64,000 bases of DNA, from assembly GCA_002696735.1 (NCBI GenBank), contig NZSL01000015.1, forward strand, positions 125,520-189,519. The letters run 5' to 3'. The notes under the pieces were generated by a model, which was given only the letters and a program-made list of their open reading frames with translations, did not search any database and was not told the DNA's origin. Shown one piece after another: positions 57,201 to 64,000 of the stretch; the stretch's first letter is position 1; every line of letters starts with the position of its first letter. Position numbers and translations under genes: made by a program. The DNA is from Methylophaga sp. (GTDB lineage Bacteria; Pseudomonadota; Gammaproteobacteria; Nitrosococcales; Methylophagaceae).

Positions 57201-58574
57201 GTCCAGGTGACCGATATAGCCGAAGCGATTCGCATTGACGATGACCACTGGATTAGTGATATACGGCTGACTGAATAATAAATACTCTGAACGTTCGGGA
57301 CTCATGTGCAAACAGGAAAGCATATCCAGCTCACCCCGTTGTGCCATTGCGAGAATTTCATGCCAGGGTTTATCGTCTATGATGTCAAATTCCACGCCAA
57401 GCTTGGCCTGTAATAGCTGAATATATTCAGCTGCCAAGCCTTGATAATTCCCTTTGCTGTTAATCCATTCGTAAGGTGCAAAATCCCGATCAATGCCGAG
57501 TTTGATGACAGGGTTATCCTCCAGCCATGATTGTTCTTCTGGGGTCAGTCGCAATGCAGCATTGGATTGATATATAAAGCCCTCTAATTGGGCCTCGGAG
57601 AGTGGTGGTGCAATATTCAGCCGTTCATATATCTGAGCACTGCGGCGAAGACGAGCCGGATCCAATTGGCCCAAAGGAATCAGGTCAGGCAATATCAGTT
57701 TCTGAATTTCTCTGGCTTCATGTTGTAGCTGTTCGCGACTGGCCTGGCTGTCATACTGATTGATTATCACATCAATAATTTCTTCAGGATTTTCCAGTGC
57801 GTAGCGCCAGCCTTTTAACGAAGCCCGTCGAAACCGCTCAGCGCGACCTGGATTATTGCGAAGCTCTCTATCCCCGGTAAACAAAATGTCACCATAAAAA
57901 TCAAAACCATAGCTTTGGGGATTAATGATATTGACCTTAACGCCCAGCTGTTCCAATGTGAAAAGCTGATCAGTTCGATAAATTGAGATTGCATCAACCC
58001 GGTCATTGATAAAACTATCAAGTTGCAGATCCTGCGGGATGAGTTTGTAATCCTGTGGGGAAATACCGGCATCAGCAAACATAGCGAGGAAAACAGCATC
58101 GTTGCCGGCCGAATCGTCAAACATGATGCGTTTATCAAGCATTTCATACGGGCTGACAATGCCAGACTGGGTTTTGCTGACCAGCACTAATGCATCATGC
58201 TGAAAAATGGCAGCCAAGGCTCTAATGGGTGAGCCAGCAGCATATTCTGCCAGTAGTCCGATACCACCAATGCCATAATCTGCACGGCCACTGGTGACTT
58301 CATTGATAACATTAATACCGGGTTGGCGTTCTCGCAGCGTAACCTGCAAATCTTCCTGTTGGAAATAACCTTGCTGAATAGCGGCGTAATAACCGGCAAA
58401 CTGAAATTGATGTCGCCATTTAAGTTGCAGCGTAACAGATTCCGTCGATGCAGCCTTGGCCTGGCCAAATAGACATACAAGCAGAATAAACAGCAGAAAA
58501 AAAGTAAACCTGTGAGGTATAACGTGCATGGGATCCGTTTTCGAATTGCTTGCCGATAATAGCAAGAATTTCAA
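54288..58574 (-). CDS. GGDEF-EAL protein with two periplasmic binding-protein sensor domains
   Basis: A 1428-residue protein. A signal peptide (FTFFLLFILLVCLFGQAKA, about 24-42) leads to an NMT1/THI5-type binding domain (about 45-330; QLKWRHQFQFAGYYAA) and then an SBP_bac_3 amino-acid-type domain (about 345-575; GIDRDFAPYEW). One membrane helix (about 586-607) connects to two PAS domains, GGDEF at 953-957, EAL at 1081-1083, and DDFGTGYSS. The last 100 residues (HFTHWLEQG, FHAAAGL) resemble a zinc-binding CZB-like module. The start could be the internal ATG at 58529. It likely senses pyrimidine- or amino-acid-like solutes and turns over cyclic di-GMP. It sits between the cbb and mxa operons. 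Confidence 0.9.
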   Translation of the reverse strand: MKFLLLSASNSKTDPMHVIPHRFTFFLLFILLVCLFGQAKAASTESVTLQLKWRHQFQFAGYYAAIQQGYFQQEDLQVTLRERQPGINVINEVTSGRADYGIGGIGLLAEYAAGSPIRALAAIFQHDALVLVSKTQSGIVSPYEMLDKRIMFDDSAGNDAVFLAMFADAGISPQDYKLIPQDLQLDSFINDRVDAISIYRTDQLFTLEQLGVKVNIINPQSYGFDFYGDILFTGDRELRNNPGRAERFRRASLKGWRYALENPEEIIDVIINQYDSQASREQLQHEAREIQKLILPDLIPLGQLDPARLRRSAQIYERLNIAPPLSEAQLEGFIYQSNAALRLTPEEQSWLEDNPVIKLGIDRDFAPYEWINSKGNYQGLAAEYIQLLQAKLGVEFDIIDDKPWHEILAMAQRGELDMLSCLHMSPERSEYLLFSQPYITNPVVIVNANRFGYIGHLDNLRGKTVAVEKSYHVQENLARNHPDIKLIFTETTLEALKKVSTGEADAYVGDAAYANYAIKQANLINLQFSGQTQQYNAYRMGINPSHPQLQSIINKVLSNISADERQRIEQTWMGLTINNGVSQSTLLKILLTIAVIILLFVFWVFRLKQSGQVLARNESKLRSIVNASPIPHMLSDGKGRIQYLNKAFVDSFGYNLEDLPSHKVWLEKAYPDPNYRQRSKLAWETFVAQAEQHPLPYRGEAVEVKVMTQQQQAKQVIISSTAINDGQADVFITIFYDISERKLAEEKLKLSGRVFNQAHEGILITKPDGRIVDVNPAFCDITGYSRDEVINQQPSILKSGKHPESFYREIWQSLIEKGYWQGEIWNRRKNGELLAELLTISTLMDDQGDTLHYLGLFSDITEIKEQQQALEMMAHYDMLTQLPNRTLFADRFQQAIAHSIRQHSLLGVIFLDLDGFKPVNDNYGHEIGDQVLIEVAQRIKACIRLDDTASRLGGDEFAILLNDISSVEHCERLVSRLLRTIQLPYRIDGDIIQLGASMGVTLYPLDQSDADTLLRHADQAMYQSKQTGRNRYSIFDAVHDKQILLKQSQLDNLHQAFNKNQFCLYYQPKINMRNGRIHGAEALLRWNHPQQGILEPAAFLSSMAGTELEIRIGNWVIDQTLKQLQNFHQQNRVIEISVNISAHHLQWPGFFDHLDRLLAKYPDLPAEYLQLEVLESSVLTDIQNISAIISTCREGLGVRIALDDFGTGYSSLSHLRHLPVDVIKIDQSFVRDIMDDPNDFTIVEGVIGLSHAFQHQVIAEGVESVEHGLMLMTIGCDMAQGYVIAQPMPADELGLWMEDYQPESRWLNHAHNTLSPQQRLLALMQMQGEQWLQRVIDNLHSSPAQISSWPLMNPKRSHFTHWLEQGKQEELFNQLWLDRLKLAYYELFHAAAGLRNQFEENEIALARKGVEDLQTLYAEIKQMLATPS

Positions 58575-58627
58575 TTTGTTGGCGGATTATTGGCGAGCTG
58601 ATGAGTGATTCAACAGATGGATTAGAT

Positions 58628-59638
58628 TTAACCTGAGTTAAGAGGTATGCGCTCGTTGATGTTTGGTTTGAGTAAGTTTTTTTTACGGGAAAAAATATTT
58701 TCAGGCAGATAGGCCAGAAATAATAAAAACAGCGACACACTTGCCGGAATAAAACTTAAATCGGTTTTCCGAATATGCCGTTGGGAGAAATCGTCGTGCA
58801 TTAGCGCAGTCAATAATGCCGTTGATGTTTGTAAATGATGGTAGTGAAATTTGGCCGGTTCCGCCAGTGATTTCAGATAGTCTTCTTTTACACTGGAAAG
58901 GTGTTCATTCCCAGCACGACTTTGATTTCCCCACGGGGCATTCCGAGGGACATAGCCTTCAATTTTGCTGGGATCTTCCGGTAAACCAAAAGTCGTTCCC
59001 TGTGGTACATCCTCCGCCGTATAGAAGCCAATCTGGATTCCATCTTCATCATATTTTGGGATCCGGCTTAATGCATGATCACCGGTACCCACTATGAGAC
59101 CACTAATTGGCTGTTGATCATTATTCTCAGCAGATTGTAATTCTCCAAGATCCGGTGCATAACGCGAGTTCATTGGTGGTGCTTCCTGCCCATCGGTAAA
59201 AAAAACCAACGTGGCATCGGTTAATTCAACAGTGCGCATCAACTCCAACGTGTTGGCAAATGCCTGAATAATATTACTGTCGGCGACCCAGGCCATTCTC
59301 CAGTCAATACGTCTGATGCTCTCCCGGATTTCAGGATAGTCTGAACACACTTCCATGGGGGTATAGAGCAGCGTCGGCATACGTTCAGTAAACACGCCTA
59401 GCCCAACTCGTGAACCACAGGGAAGTTGTTGTATGGCAGCTAAAGCATCCGCTTTGACTTTTTCCAGCCGGCTAATCGGATCACCGTTATTATCACGATA
59501 ATCTTCTACATTCATGCTGCGGGTGATATCTACCATAAAAAAATAATCATATTTTTTACTGGGAAATGGCAGGTTAGGTATTAAAACCGCAATAATCAGT
59601 AGAACTGCAGAAATGCCCAGCAACCAGATAGATTTCAT
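58628..59638 (-). CDS. mxaL: MxaL-like VWA protein
   Basis: A 336-residue protein with an N-terminal membrane helix (IWLLGISAVLLIIAVLIP) and a VWA domain with MIDAS VDITRSMN near residue 35 and FFTDGQEAPP. A second hydrophobic helix is near the C-terminus. In methylotrophs MxaL is needed for calcium insertion into methanol dehydrogenase. The start at 59638 has AAGGG eight bases upstream; the open frame to 59689 overlaps mxaK and is rejected. It is the last gene of the cluster here; mxaD, which often follows, is absent. Confidence 0.8.
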   Translation of the reverse strand: MKSIWLLGISAVLLIIAVLIPNLPFPSKKYDYFFMVDITRSMNVEDYRDNNGDPISRLEKVKADALAAIQQLPCGSRVGLGVFTERMPTLLYTPMEVCSDYPEIRESIRRIDWRMAWVADSNIIQAFANTLELMRTVELTDATLVFFTDGQEAPPMNSRYAPDLGELQSAENNDQQPISGLIVGTGDHALSRIPKYDEDGIQIGFYTAEDVPQGTTFGLPEDPSKIEGYVPRNAPWGNQSRAGNEHLSSVKEDYLKSLAEPAKFHYHHLQTSTALLTALMHDDFSQRHIRKTDLSFIPASVSLFLLFLAYLPENIFSRKKNLLKPNINERIPLNSG

Positions 59639-59649
59639 CAGACAATCCC

Positions 59650-60222
59650 TTAGGGTAAACCAATGGGAAAGCCGGGCATTGCCGACCATAACTCGGTACT
59701 GGCATCCTGAGACTCTTCACTGATGGTGACATCACCCAGTGGCAAATCCCGCGACAGACGTTGCGCAGCTTCCAGATTGTATTTAGCCTCCCAGAAGGAG
59801 GGCTGGTTTTTCAGTGCAGAGCGATAAAAGTCCTTTGCCACATCGGCCATCGCCACCGCCCGATCAACAGAGAGGTTTTCTGCCAAATCGATAGCCTGAA
59901 CCAAATAAAGATTGCCAAGGTTATAGTGGATATGGACAAGTTGCTGCTGATTAGCCAGCCGCTCAGTGCCGCTATAGGTTTCTACTGCTTCATCAAATAA
60001 GTTCAATTTACCTTGCAGATAGGCATAAGCGATTCTGACTTCAGGCGATTGCATATTCAATTTTTCATGATCAACCAGCTCACCTTTATTCAGCAGGAGG
60101 ATTTGTTGGTTGATTTGCTGCTGTTGTTGCAAGGTATAGATACTGAATATCAGTGCTGTGATAACCGCCAATGCCAACAGGCTAATCAGATAAATAAAAT
60201 TATTTCGCTTCAAAAACATCAT
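59650..60222 (-). CDS. mxaK: MxaK-like TPR membrane protein
   Basis: A 190-residue protein with an N-terminal membrane helix (FIYLISLLALAVITALIF) and a TPR-like periplasmic part (VHIHYNLGNLYLVQAIDLA). It is the counterpart of MxaK in position and architecture; sequence alone is weak evidence. The ATG at 60222 overlaps the mxaC stop in an ATGA arrangement, so it is chosen over the ATG at 60285. It likely assists methanol dehydrogenase maturation. Confidence 0.7.
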   Translation of the reverse strand: MMFLKRNNFIYLISLLALAVITALIFSIYTLQQQQQINQQILLLNKGELVDHEKLNMQSPEVRIAYAYLQGKLNLFDEAVETYSGTERLANQQQLVHIHYNLGNLYLVQAIDLAENLSVDRAVAMADVAKDFYRSALKNQPSFWEAKYNLEAAQRLSRDLPLGDVTISEESQDASTELWSAMPGFPIGLP

Positions 60223-61196
60223 TTTGCCTCCAGCGCTTTGATGCCCAGTAAAATAAGAACGGCAAGCAGGGCAGTCAAAAAACATAAGCGCGTCATATCG
60301 TTGCGGGGTATCAATTCGTTATAAACCAGTGGCAAGCTTTCCAGATTATCCAGCTGGTGAATGGCTGCTTCCATAGATTCCGGTGTATCCACCTCATAAG
60401 CGTGATATGGGATCGGCAGGGTACGGAAAAACTGATCAAGATAACGCTCTGGCATCACCCGGGGATTATCATCTCGAGCTGATTCAGGCTCAGAGGTGAT
60501 ACCTAATCCATTTTCGGTACGCAGAAAAAACCAATATAAACTTACCTGATAACGCTCAAACCACTCACGCAACACCCGCTGCGCACGATGATCAAGTGTC
60601 GCTGCGCCATCAGAGACCAATACAATGACGCGGGAACCGGTATGCGGTTGATCCTGAAAGTAACTCAGGCCCATGCCGAGCCCTTTGGCTACATTGGTAA
60701 ATGCCAAGCCGGGACTGGTGAGACTGTTTATCGCTGCTTGAGTGGCGGACTTGTGCTCTGTGAGCGGGCTGATAAAAAAAGGTTGCGTACTAAACCCGAC
60801 GACGCCAAATAAGTCGTGCGGCCTATTATTAACAAATTCGGACAATAAACGACGTGCAACCTGACTTTTGGCAGGCGTAGCATTATCGGGTACCTTACCG
60901 CCAAATGTTTCATTCATGCTGGCACTTCGATCGAGAACAAACACGATGTGCGCGCCAGTACCTGTTCGGGTAAAAGTTTTTTCCGTTTGGTAAAGTCCGG
61001 CTAACCCCAGCACGATGCTGATAAATGCCAGTACCCCTAAAAGTTTAATGAGTCGATTAATCCATCGAGTGGTATTGGATGGTGGAATTAGCCGATTCCA
61101 ACTGGTGAGTCGTTTATTGAATATACCTGCGATAAATGGCAACAAGGCTAATACTAATAAAACGAGCACCCATGGATGGGCAAATGCGATGTTCAT
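60219..61196 (-). CDS. mxaC: MxaC-like VWA membrane protein
   Basis: A 325-residue protein with two N-terminal membrane helices, a periplasmic/cytosolic VWA domain (MIDAS VLDRSASMN near residue 90; VLVSDGAAT), and a C-terminal helix. This is the BatA/MxaC layout. Assignment to MxaC rests on the operon order. It overlaps mxaA by four bases. It should work with MxaA, K and L in Ca2+ loading of MxaF. Confidence 0.8.
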   Translation of the reverse strand: MNIAFAHPWVLVLLVLALLPFIAGIFNKRLTSWNRLIPPSNTTRWINRLIKLLGVLAFISIVLGLAGLYQTEKTFTRTGTGAHIVFVLDRSASMNETFGGKVPDNATPAKSQVARRLLSEFVNNRPHDLFGVVGFSTQPFFISPLTEHKSATQAAINSLTSPGLAFTNVAKGLGMGLSYFQDQPHTGSRVIVLVSDGAATLDHRAQRVLREWFERYQVSLYWFFLRTENGLGITSEPESARDDNPRVMPERYLDQFFRTLPIPYHAYEVDTPESMEAAIHQLDNLESLPLVYNELIPRNDMTRLCFLTALLAVLILLGIKALEAK

Positions 61197-62158
61197 GATT
61201 TTTTCAGCGCCAGTTTTTCCGCACCAGCCAATTGTTTGCAGAGCTTCAGTAATTGGTCAAAGTCTTTCTCTGACGCTACCTTTTGCTCGGAGTAGAGCGC
61301 TTCAGTGGATAACTGGTAAAAACTATCAATTTGATCCTGATAGCCAGAAAACTCGTTATGTTTATCAATAAACTGATCTGTTTGGTGAGCAAACAATGCA
61401 TGGCCAGCCAATCTGTTAAAAGCCCTATGTACTGCTTGTAAGGCATGATTAAATGCCGACTCGTCGTTATGGTGTTTGCGTAGCTTTTTGACCTGATGAT
61501 AAGCCTGTTGAAACGGTGATCGTGTCAGTATAAACAGATATCCCTTAAGGCTTAACCATAAGATCGCCAGAATCAGTAGCGTAATCGCCAGTACCCAGAT
61601 TTGTTGCTGCAAATCTTTGGTAGGGATAGTTGAGGGAGGTAAATCTGCCTTCATAAAGGCATTTTGGTTGGAGTCTTTGGCTACACCACGAGGCGCAATT
61701 TCTTTCAGCGGAGACATGGTGAAGTTCCAGGCCGGTATGGTGAGCTGCTCGGTTTTATCGCCGGTGTTAAAACTTACCGTTAATGGAGGCGTTGCTAATG
61801 CTCGGACATCCAGTGGTGCATAAAATGTCTGAAACGTGAAATGCAGTCGGTATTGACGTAACTCAGCACTTTCGCTGATGAGTTCATAGTCACTGTCGAG
61901 TAATAACAACCAATAATCCAACTCCCCGTCGGGAGGAAGTGAGGCTGGCGTTAAGCTAAATTCTGCTGGTACCTGAACAATATAATAATGTTCAATAACA
62001 TCACCGACCAGAATACCAAAATCTCTTCCCAATGATTGCTGCACAATGCCGGTACGGACTTGGTCAGCATACAAAGCTGTGTTGCAAAAAACAGCTAACA
62101 GAACAGCCATAAACATCGGCATGCACACTTTTTGTTTTAATCGCTTATGAATGGCCAT
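61193..62158 (-). CDS. mxaA: MxaA-like calcium-insertion protein
   Basis: A 321-residue protein with a signal peptide (FMAVLLAVFCNTALYA, cut near residue 32), a beta-rich periplasmic domain with GRDFGILVGDVIEHYYIV and LPPDGELDYWLLLL, one membrane helix (IWVLAITLLILAILWLSL, about 187-205) and a cytoplasmic tail. MxaA-like proteins in methylotrophs have this layout. It overlaps mxaS by 14 bases and mxaC by four. Confidence 0.75.
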   Translation of the reverse strand: MAIHKRLKQKVCMPMFMAVLLAVFCNTALYADQVRTGIVQQSLGRDFGILVGDVIEHYYIVQVPAEFSLTPASLPPDGELDYWLLLLDSDYELISESAELRQYRLHFTFQTFYAPLDVRALATPPLTVSFNTGDKTEQLTIPAWNFTMSPLKEIAPRGVAKDSNQNAFMKADLPPSTIPTKDLQQQIWVLAITLLILAILWLSLKGYLFILTRSPFQQAYHQVKKLRKHHNDESAFNHALQAVHRAFNRLAGHALFAHQTDQFIDKHNEFSGYQDQIDSFYQLSTEALYSEQKVASEKDFDQLLKLCKQLAGAEKLALKKS

Positions 62159-62981
62159 GAAAGAATTCGCTTAATTGTTGTGCTGAAAATTGATCAATCA
62201 TCCAAAACGCTCTGCAATTGTGCTTTTGAAATTGATTATTAAGAAAAATCTTCCGATCAGCGAAAGTCGATTCGATCAGTTTTTTCTGCTTGGGCGTCAC
62301 AAAAATCAAACTGTTTTCACCCGTCTCAGCATCGTTGATCTGAACAAAGCGCCATAGTGGGTAGTCGTTGTATTCGGCAGAACGCCAGATAACAATCGGC
62401 ACCAGATAGTGGCCTGATAAGCTATTGAGAATCCGGTAGAGTTTTTCATTACTCCAGTGAAAATCAGAAAGCAAAAATATTAAACAACGACGAGCGGGTA
62501 ACAACCGCTCTATATCGTTAAAAGCCTCAGCTTCATTATGGTTTGCAGCCTGTCTGGTAGCAGACTCAAAATGCTGTGGCAGTATTTCGGCATTGGTAAT
62601 GGACTGTATGGAATGACTCAACAAATAACTTTGATAATTATCATTTCTGGCCGCCACTGAATAAGCAATACTCTGTTCAGTTAAGCTGAGCAGTGGTGCT
62701 TTATCCTGAACAGTCATGGAATCAGATCCATCTACCAAAGTCATTACGTCCAGTTTGCTGCGTTGACGAAAGGTTTTGACGTAAATCGATTCAAACGGAT
62801 CGGTCACGCTCATTGCAAGATCAATACGCGCAGGATTCGGGTCAGCTAAAAAGGGAGACTTTTTATAAAAATCACTGCCGGGCCCCTGACGTTTGCTTTT
62901 ATGCTCACTTTCACGCAGTGCATTCAGCAGAAAGGGTGATCTGTAATCAAAGATCAGGTGTTGAATTTCGTGCTGATTCAT
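62145..62981 (-). CDS. mxaS: MxaS-like DUF58 protein
   Basis: A 278-residue cytoplasmic protein of the DUF58 type, with RQGPGSDFYKKSPF and a VWA-like VDGSDSMTV segment. DUF58 proteins act with MoxR ATPases and VWA proteins. It overlaps mxaA by 14 bases and the MoxR gene by four. The next gene upstream is the AAA+ partner. Confidence 0.78.
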   Translation of the reverse strand: MNQHEIQHLIFDYRSPFLLNALRESEHKSKRQGPGSDFYKKSPFLADPNPARIDLAMSVTDPFESIYVKTFRQRSKLDVMTLVDGSDSMTVQDKAPLLSLTEQSIAYSVAARNDNYQSYLLSHSIQSITNAEILPQHFESATRQAANHNEAEAFNDIERLLPARRCLIFLLSDFHWSNEKLYRILNSLSGHYLVPIVIWRSAEYNDYPLWRFVQINDAETGENSLIFVTPKQKKLIESTFADRKIFLNNQFQKHNCRAFWMIDQFSAQQLSEFFHGHS

Positions 62982-64000
62982 GGGGATGGAATAGTATTCA
63001 GTACACCACTAATCAGTTCTTCGATAATCGCTTCACCGTTATAGTTGTAAACAGGATTGATAAAAATACGATGTTTACTGATGGCCCGAATAACCGCATG
63101 GAAATCCTCTGGGATGACGCTATTACGTTGATTGAGCCATGCATGAGCACGAGCACTTCTGGCAAGATAACTTATGCCACGTGGTCCCATACCTCCAAGT
63201 ACTAACTTTTCTGTGTCGATATCGCTGATCTGGATACCATAATCCTGTGGTCTTCGAAGTGCCTGACACAGGTGAAAACCATAATCCTGAATAGTGTCAC
63301 TGGAATGGATCTGAGACTGAATAGCCACAGCGATATCATTGAGCTGATGAAACGGCAGTACCGCTTTGTCAGCACTGTCGATGAGCTTGTCGGCATCATA
63401 ATATCGGGTATTGAACATCAACTCTTTAAGCTGTGCTTCTGCTGTAGGTTGTTTTATGTGCAGTTCCATCATAAAACGATCCCGGGCAGCTGCCGGTAGT
63501 TCAAAGGTTTCGTCTTTTTCAATGCGGTTACGATCAGCAAAAACCTGCAGATGAGGAAAAAAGAACGTTTTATTAAAAGCGCTGACGCTACGTTCAGCCA
63601 TTACCCGAAGTAGCAATGAATGTACTTGAGGTCTGGCACGATTGATTTCATTAAAGAAGAAGATCGATAAATTTTCGCCATGTTTGAGTAAAGGTCCTTC
63701 ACTCACAGCCGGTTTACCATCATTGGCAATATGGGTGTAATAGACCAGGTCATGTGGCATTAAATCAATGGTGCCTTCAATCCGCTCAAAATTGCCACCC
63801 AGACTTTCTGCCGTTGCTCTAAGCAAGGTCGTTTTACCGACGCCAACATCACCTTCAAGCAGGATATGGCCACGACAGAAAATAGCCACAACCATTAAAT
63901 CAATGATGTGTTCCTGACCTAATATTGTCTGATTGATATTTTTTTGCAGGGTGATGGCTTGTTGATGCCAGTCGGTTAAAAGATTTTCGGAATTTTCAGC
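62978..64000 (-). CDS. mxaR: MoxR-type AAA+ ATPase, N-terminus cut by window edge
   Basis: The minus strand is open from 62978 through the window end, 35 codons beyond the first in-window ATG at 63895. The N-terminal TILGQEHIIDLM and GHILLEGDVGVGKTTL (Walker A GDVGVGKT) show this is one MoxR protein whose start lies outside. Walker B is FFFNEINRARP. It likely remodels MxaS/MxaC/MxaL. The structural genes mxaF-J-G-I would be expected further right in many methylotrophs, but this cannot be seen. Confidence 0.82.
   Translation of the reverse strand, partial: AENSENLLTDWHQQAITLQKNINQTILGQEHIIDLMVVAIFCRGHILLEGDVGVGKTTLLRATAESLGGNFERIEGTIDLMPHDLVYYTHIANDGKPAVSEGPLLKHGENLSIFFFNEINRARPQVHSLLLRVMAERSVSAFNKTFFFPHLQVFADRNRIEKDETFELPAAARDRFMMELHIKQPTAEAQLKELMFNTRYYDADKLIDSADKAVLPFHQLNDIAVAIQSQIHSSDTIQDYGFHLCQALRRPQDYGIQISDIDTEKLVLGGMGPRGISYLARSARAHAWLNQRNSVIPEDFHAVIRAISKHRIFINPVYNYNGEAIIEELISGVLNTIPSP

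Noticed and set aside
58628..64000. Bat (aerotolerance) operon
   Set aside because: BatA/BatB, MoxR and DUF58 genes share this layout, but the MxaA-like protein and the R-S-A-C-K-L order fit the mxa cluster better. The alternative is not fully excluded.

Overview
The window looks like a chromosome segment from a gammaproteobacterium that combines methylotrophy with the Calvin cycle. The methylotrophy evidence is an operon at the right edge matching the methanol-dehydrogenase maturation genes mxaR-S-A-C-K-L in order and architecture. The autotrophy evidence is cbbR, a form IA-type RuBisCO operon cbbLSQO, and a separate phosphoribulokinase gene. The core gene order hemA-prfA // TPR-lolB-ispE-tRNA-Gln-prs-rplY-pth-ychF is typical of Gammaproteobacteria. 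I cannot name the genus from the sequence.

Left part (1 to about 20.5 kb) is accessory. It holds two cyclic-di-GMP enzymes (one cut by the window edge), an unassigned ORF carrying ten copies of a hexanucleotide, and a frameshifted remnant of a PEP-CTERM exported protein. Next is a minus-strand cassette of an XRE regulator, a LAGLIDADG endonuclease-like protein, a Lon-like AAA+ ATPase without protease domain, and an unknown 112-residue protein. A complete type I restriction-modification system (hsdM-hsdS, hsdR) is interrupted by an oppositely oriented HTH/PIN toxin-antitoxin pair. Then come an HUH-type replication initiator, a tyrosine recombinase, an excisionase-like gene and a phage-type integrase that ends 71 bases from the 3' end of tRNA-Leu(UAA). 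This is the layout of an integrative element using that tRNA as target; its left end was not found.

Middle part (20.5 to 47 kb) is mostly housekeeping: clcA-hemN-LOG on the minus strand, with a candidate FNR site before hemN; purD-prkB-tsaC-hemF on the plus strand; prfA-hemA; TPR lipoprotein-lolB-ispE; tRNA-Gln; prs, rplY, pth, ychF; pldA; tRNA-Met; an NmrA-like gene divergent from a LysR gene; mscS; several exported proteins of unknown function; mscL.

Right part (47 to 64 kb) is one-carbon metabolism. Divergent cbbR and cbbLSQO are separated by a region with a perfect 7-6-7 inverted repeat containing T-N11-A. A 15-bp perfect hairpin lies between cbbS and cbbQ. A 264-bp MITE-like element with perfect 19-bp terminal inverted repeats and TA flanks sits exactly between the cbbO stop codon and a small unknown gene. 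A large GGDEF-EAL protein with two periplasmic binding-protein domains separates this from the mxa operon.

Calvin-cycle genes are in two places: prkB lies with purD, tsaC and hemF, and RuBisCO with its CbbQ/CbbO activase is about 22 kb away. CbbR could coordinate RuBisCO expression. Methanol oxidation via the mxa products would supply reductant and CO2. Redundant aerobic (hemF) and anaerobic (hemN) coproporphyrinogen oxidases, plus the FNR-like site, suggest life across changing oxygen levels. Three cyclic-di-GMP enzymes and the PEP-CTERM remnant fit a surface or biofilm lifestyle.
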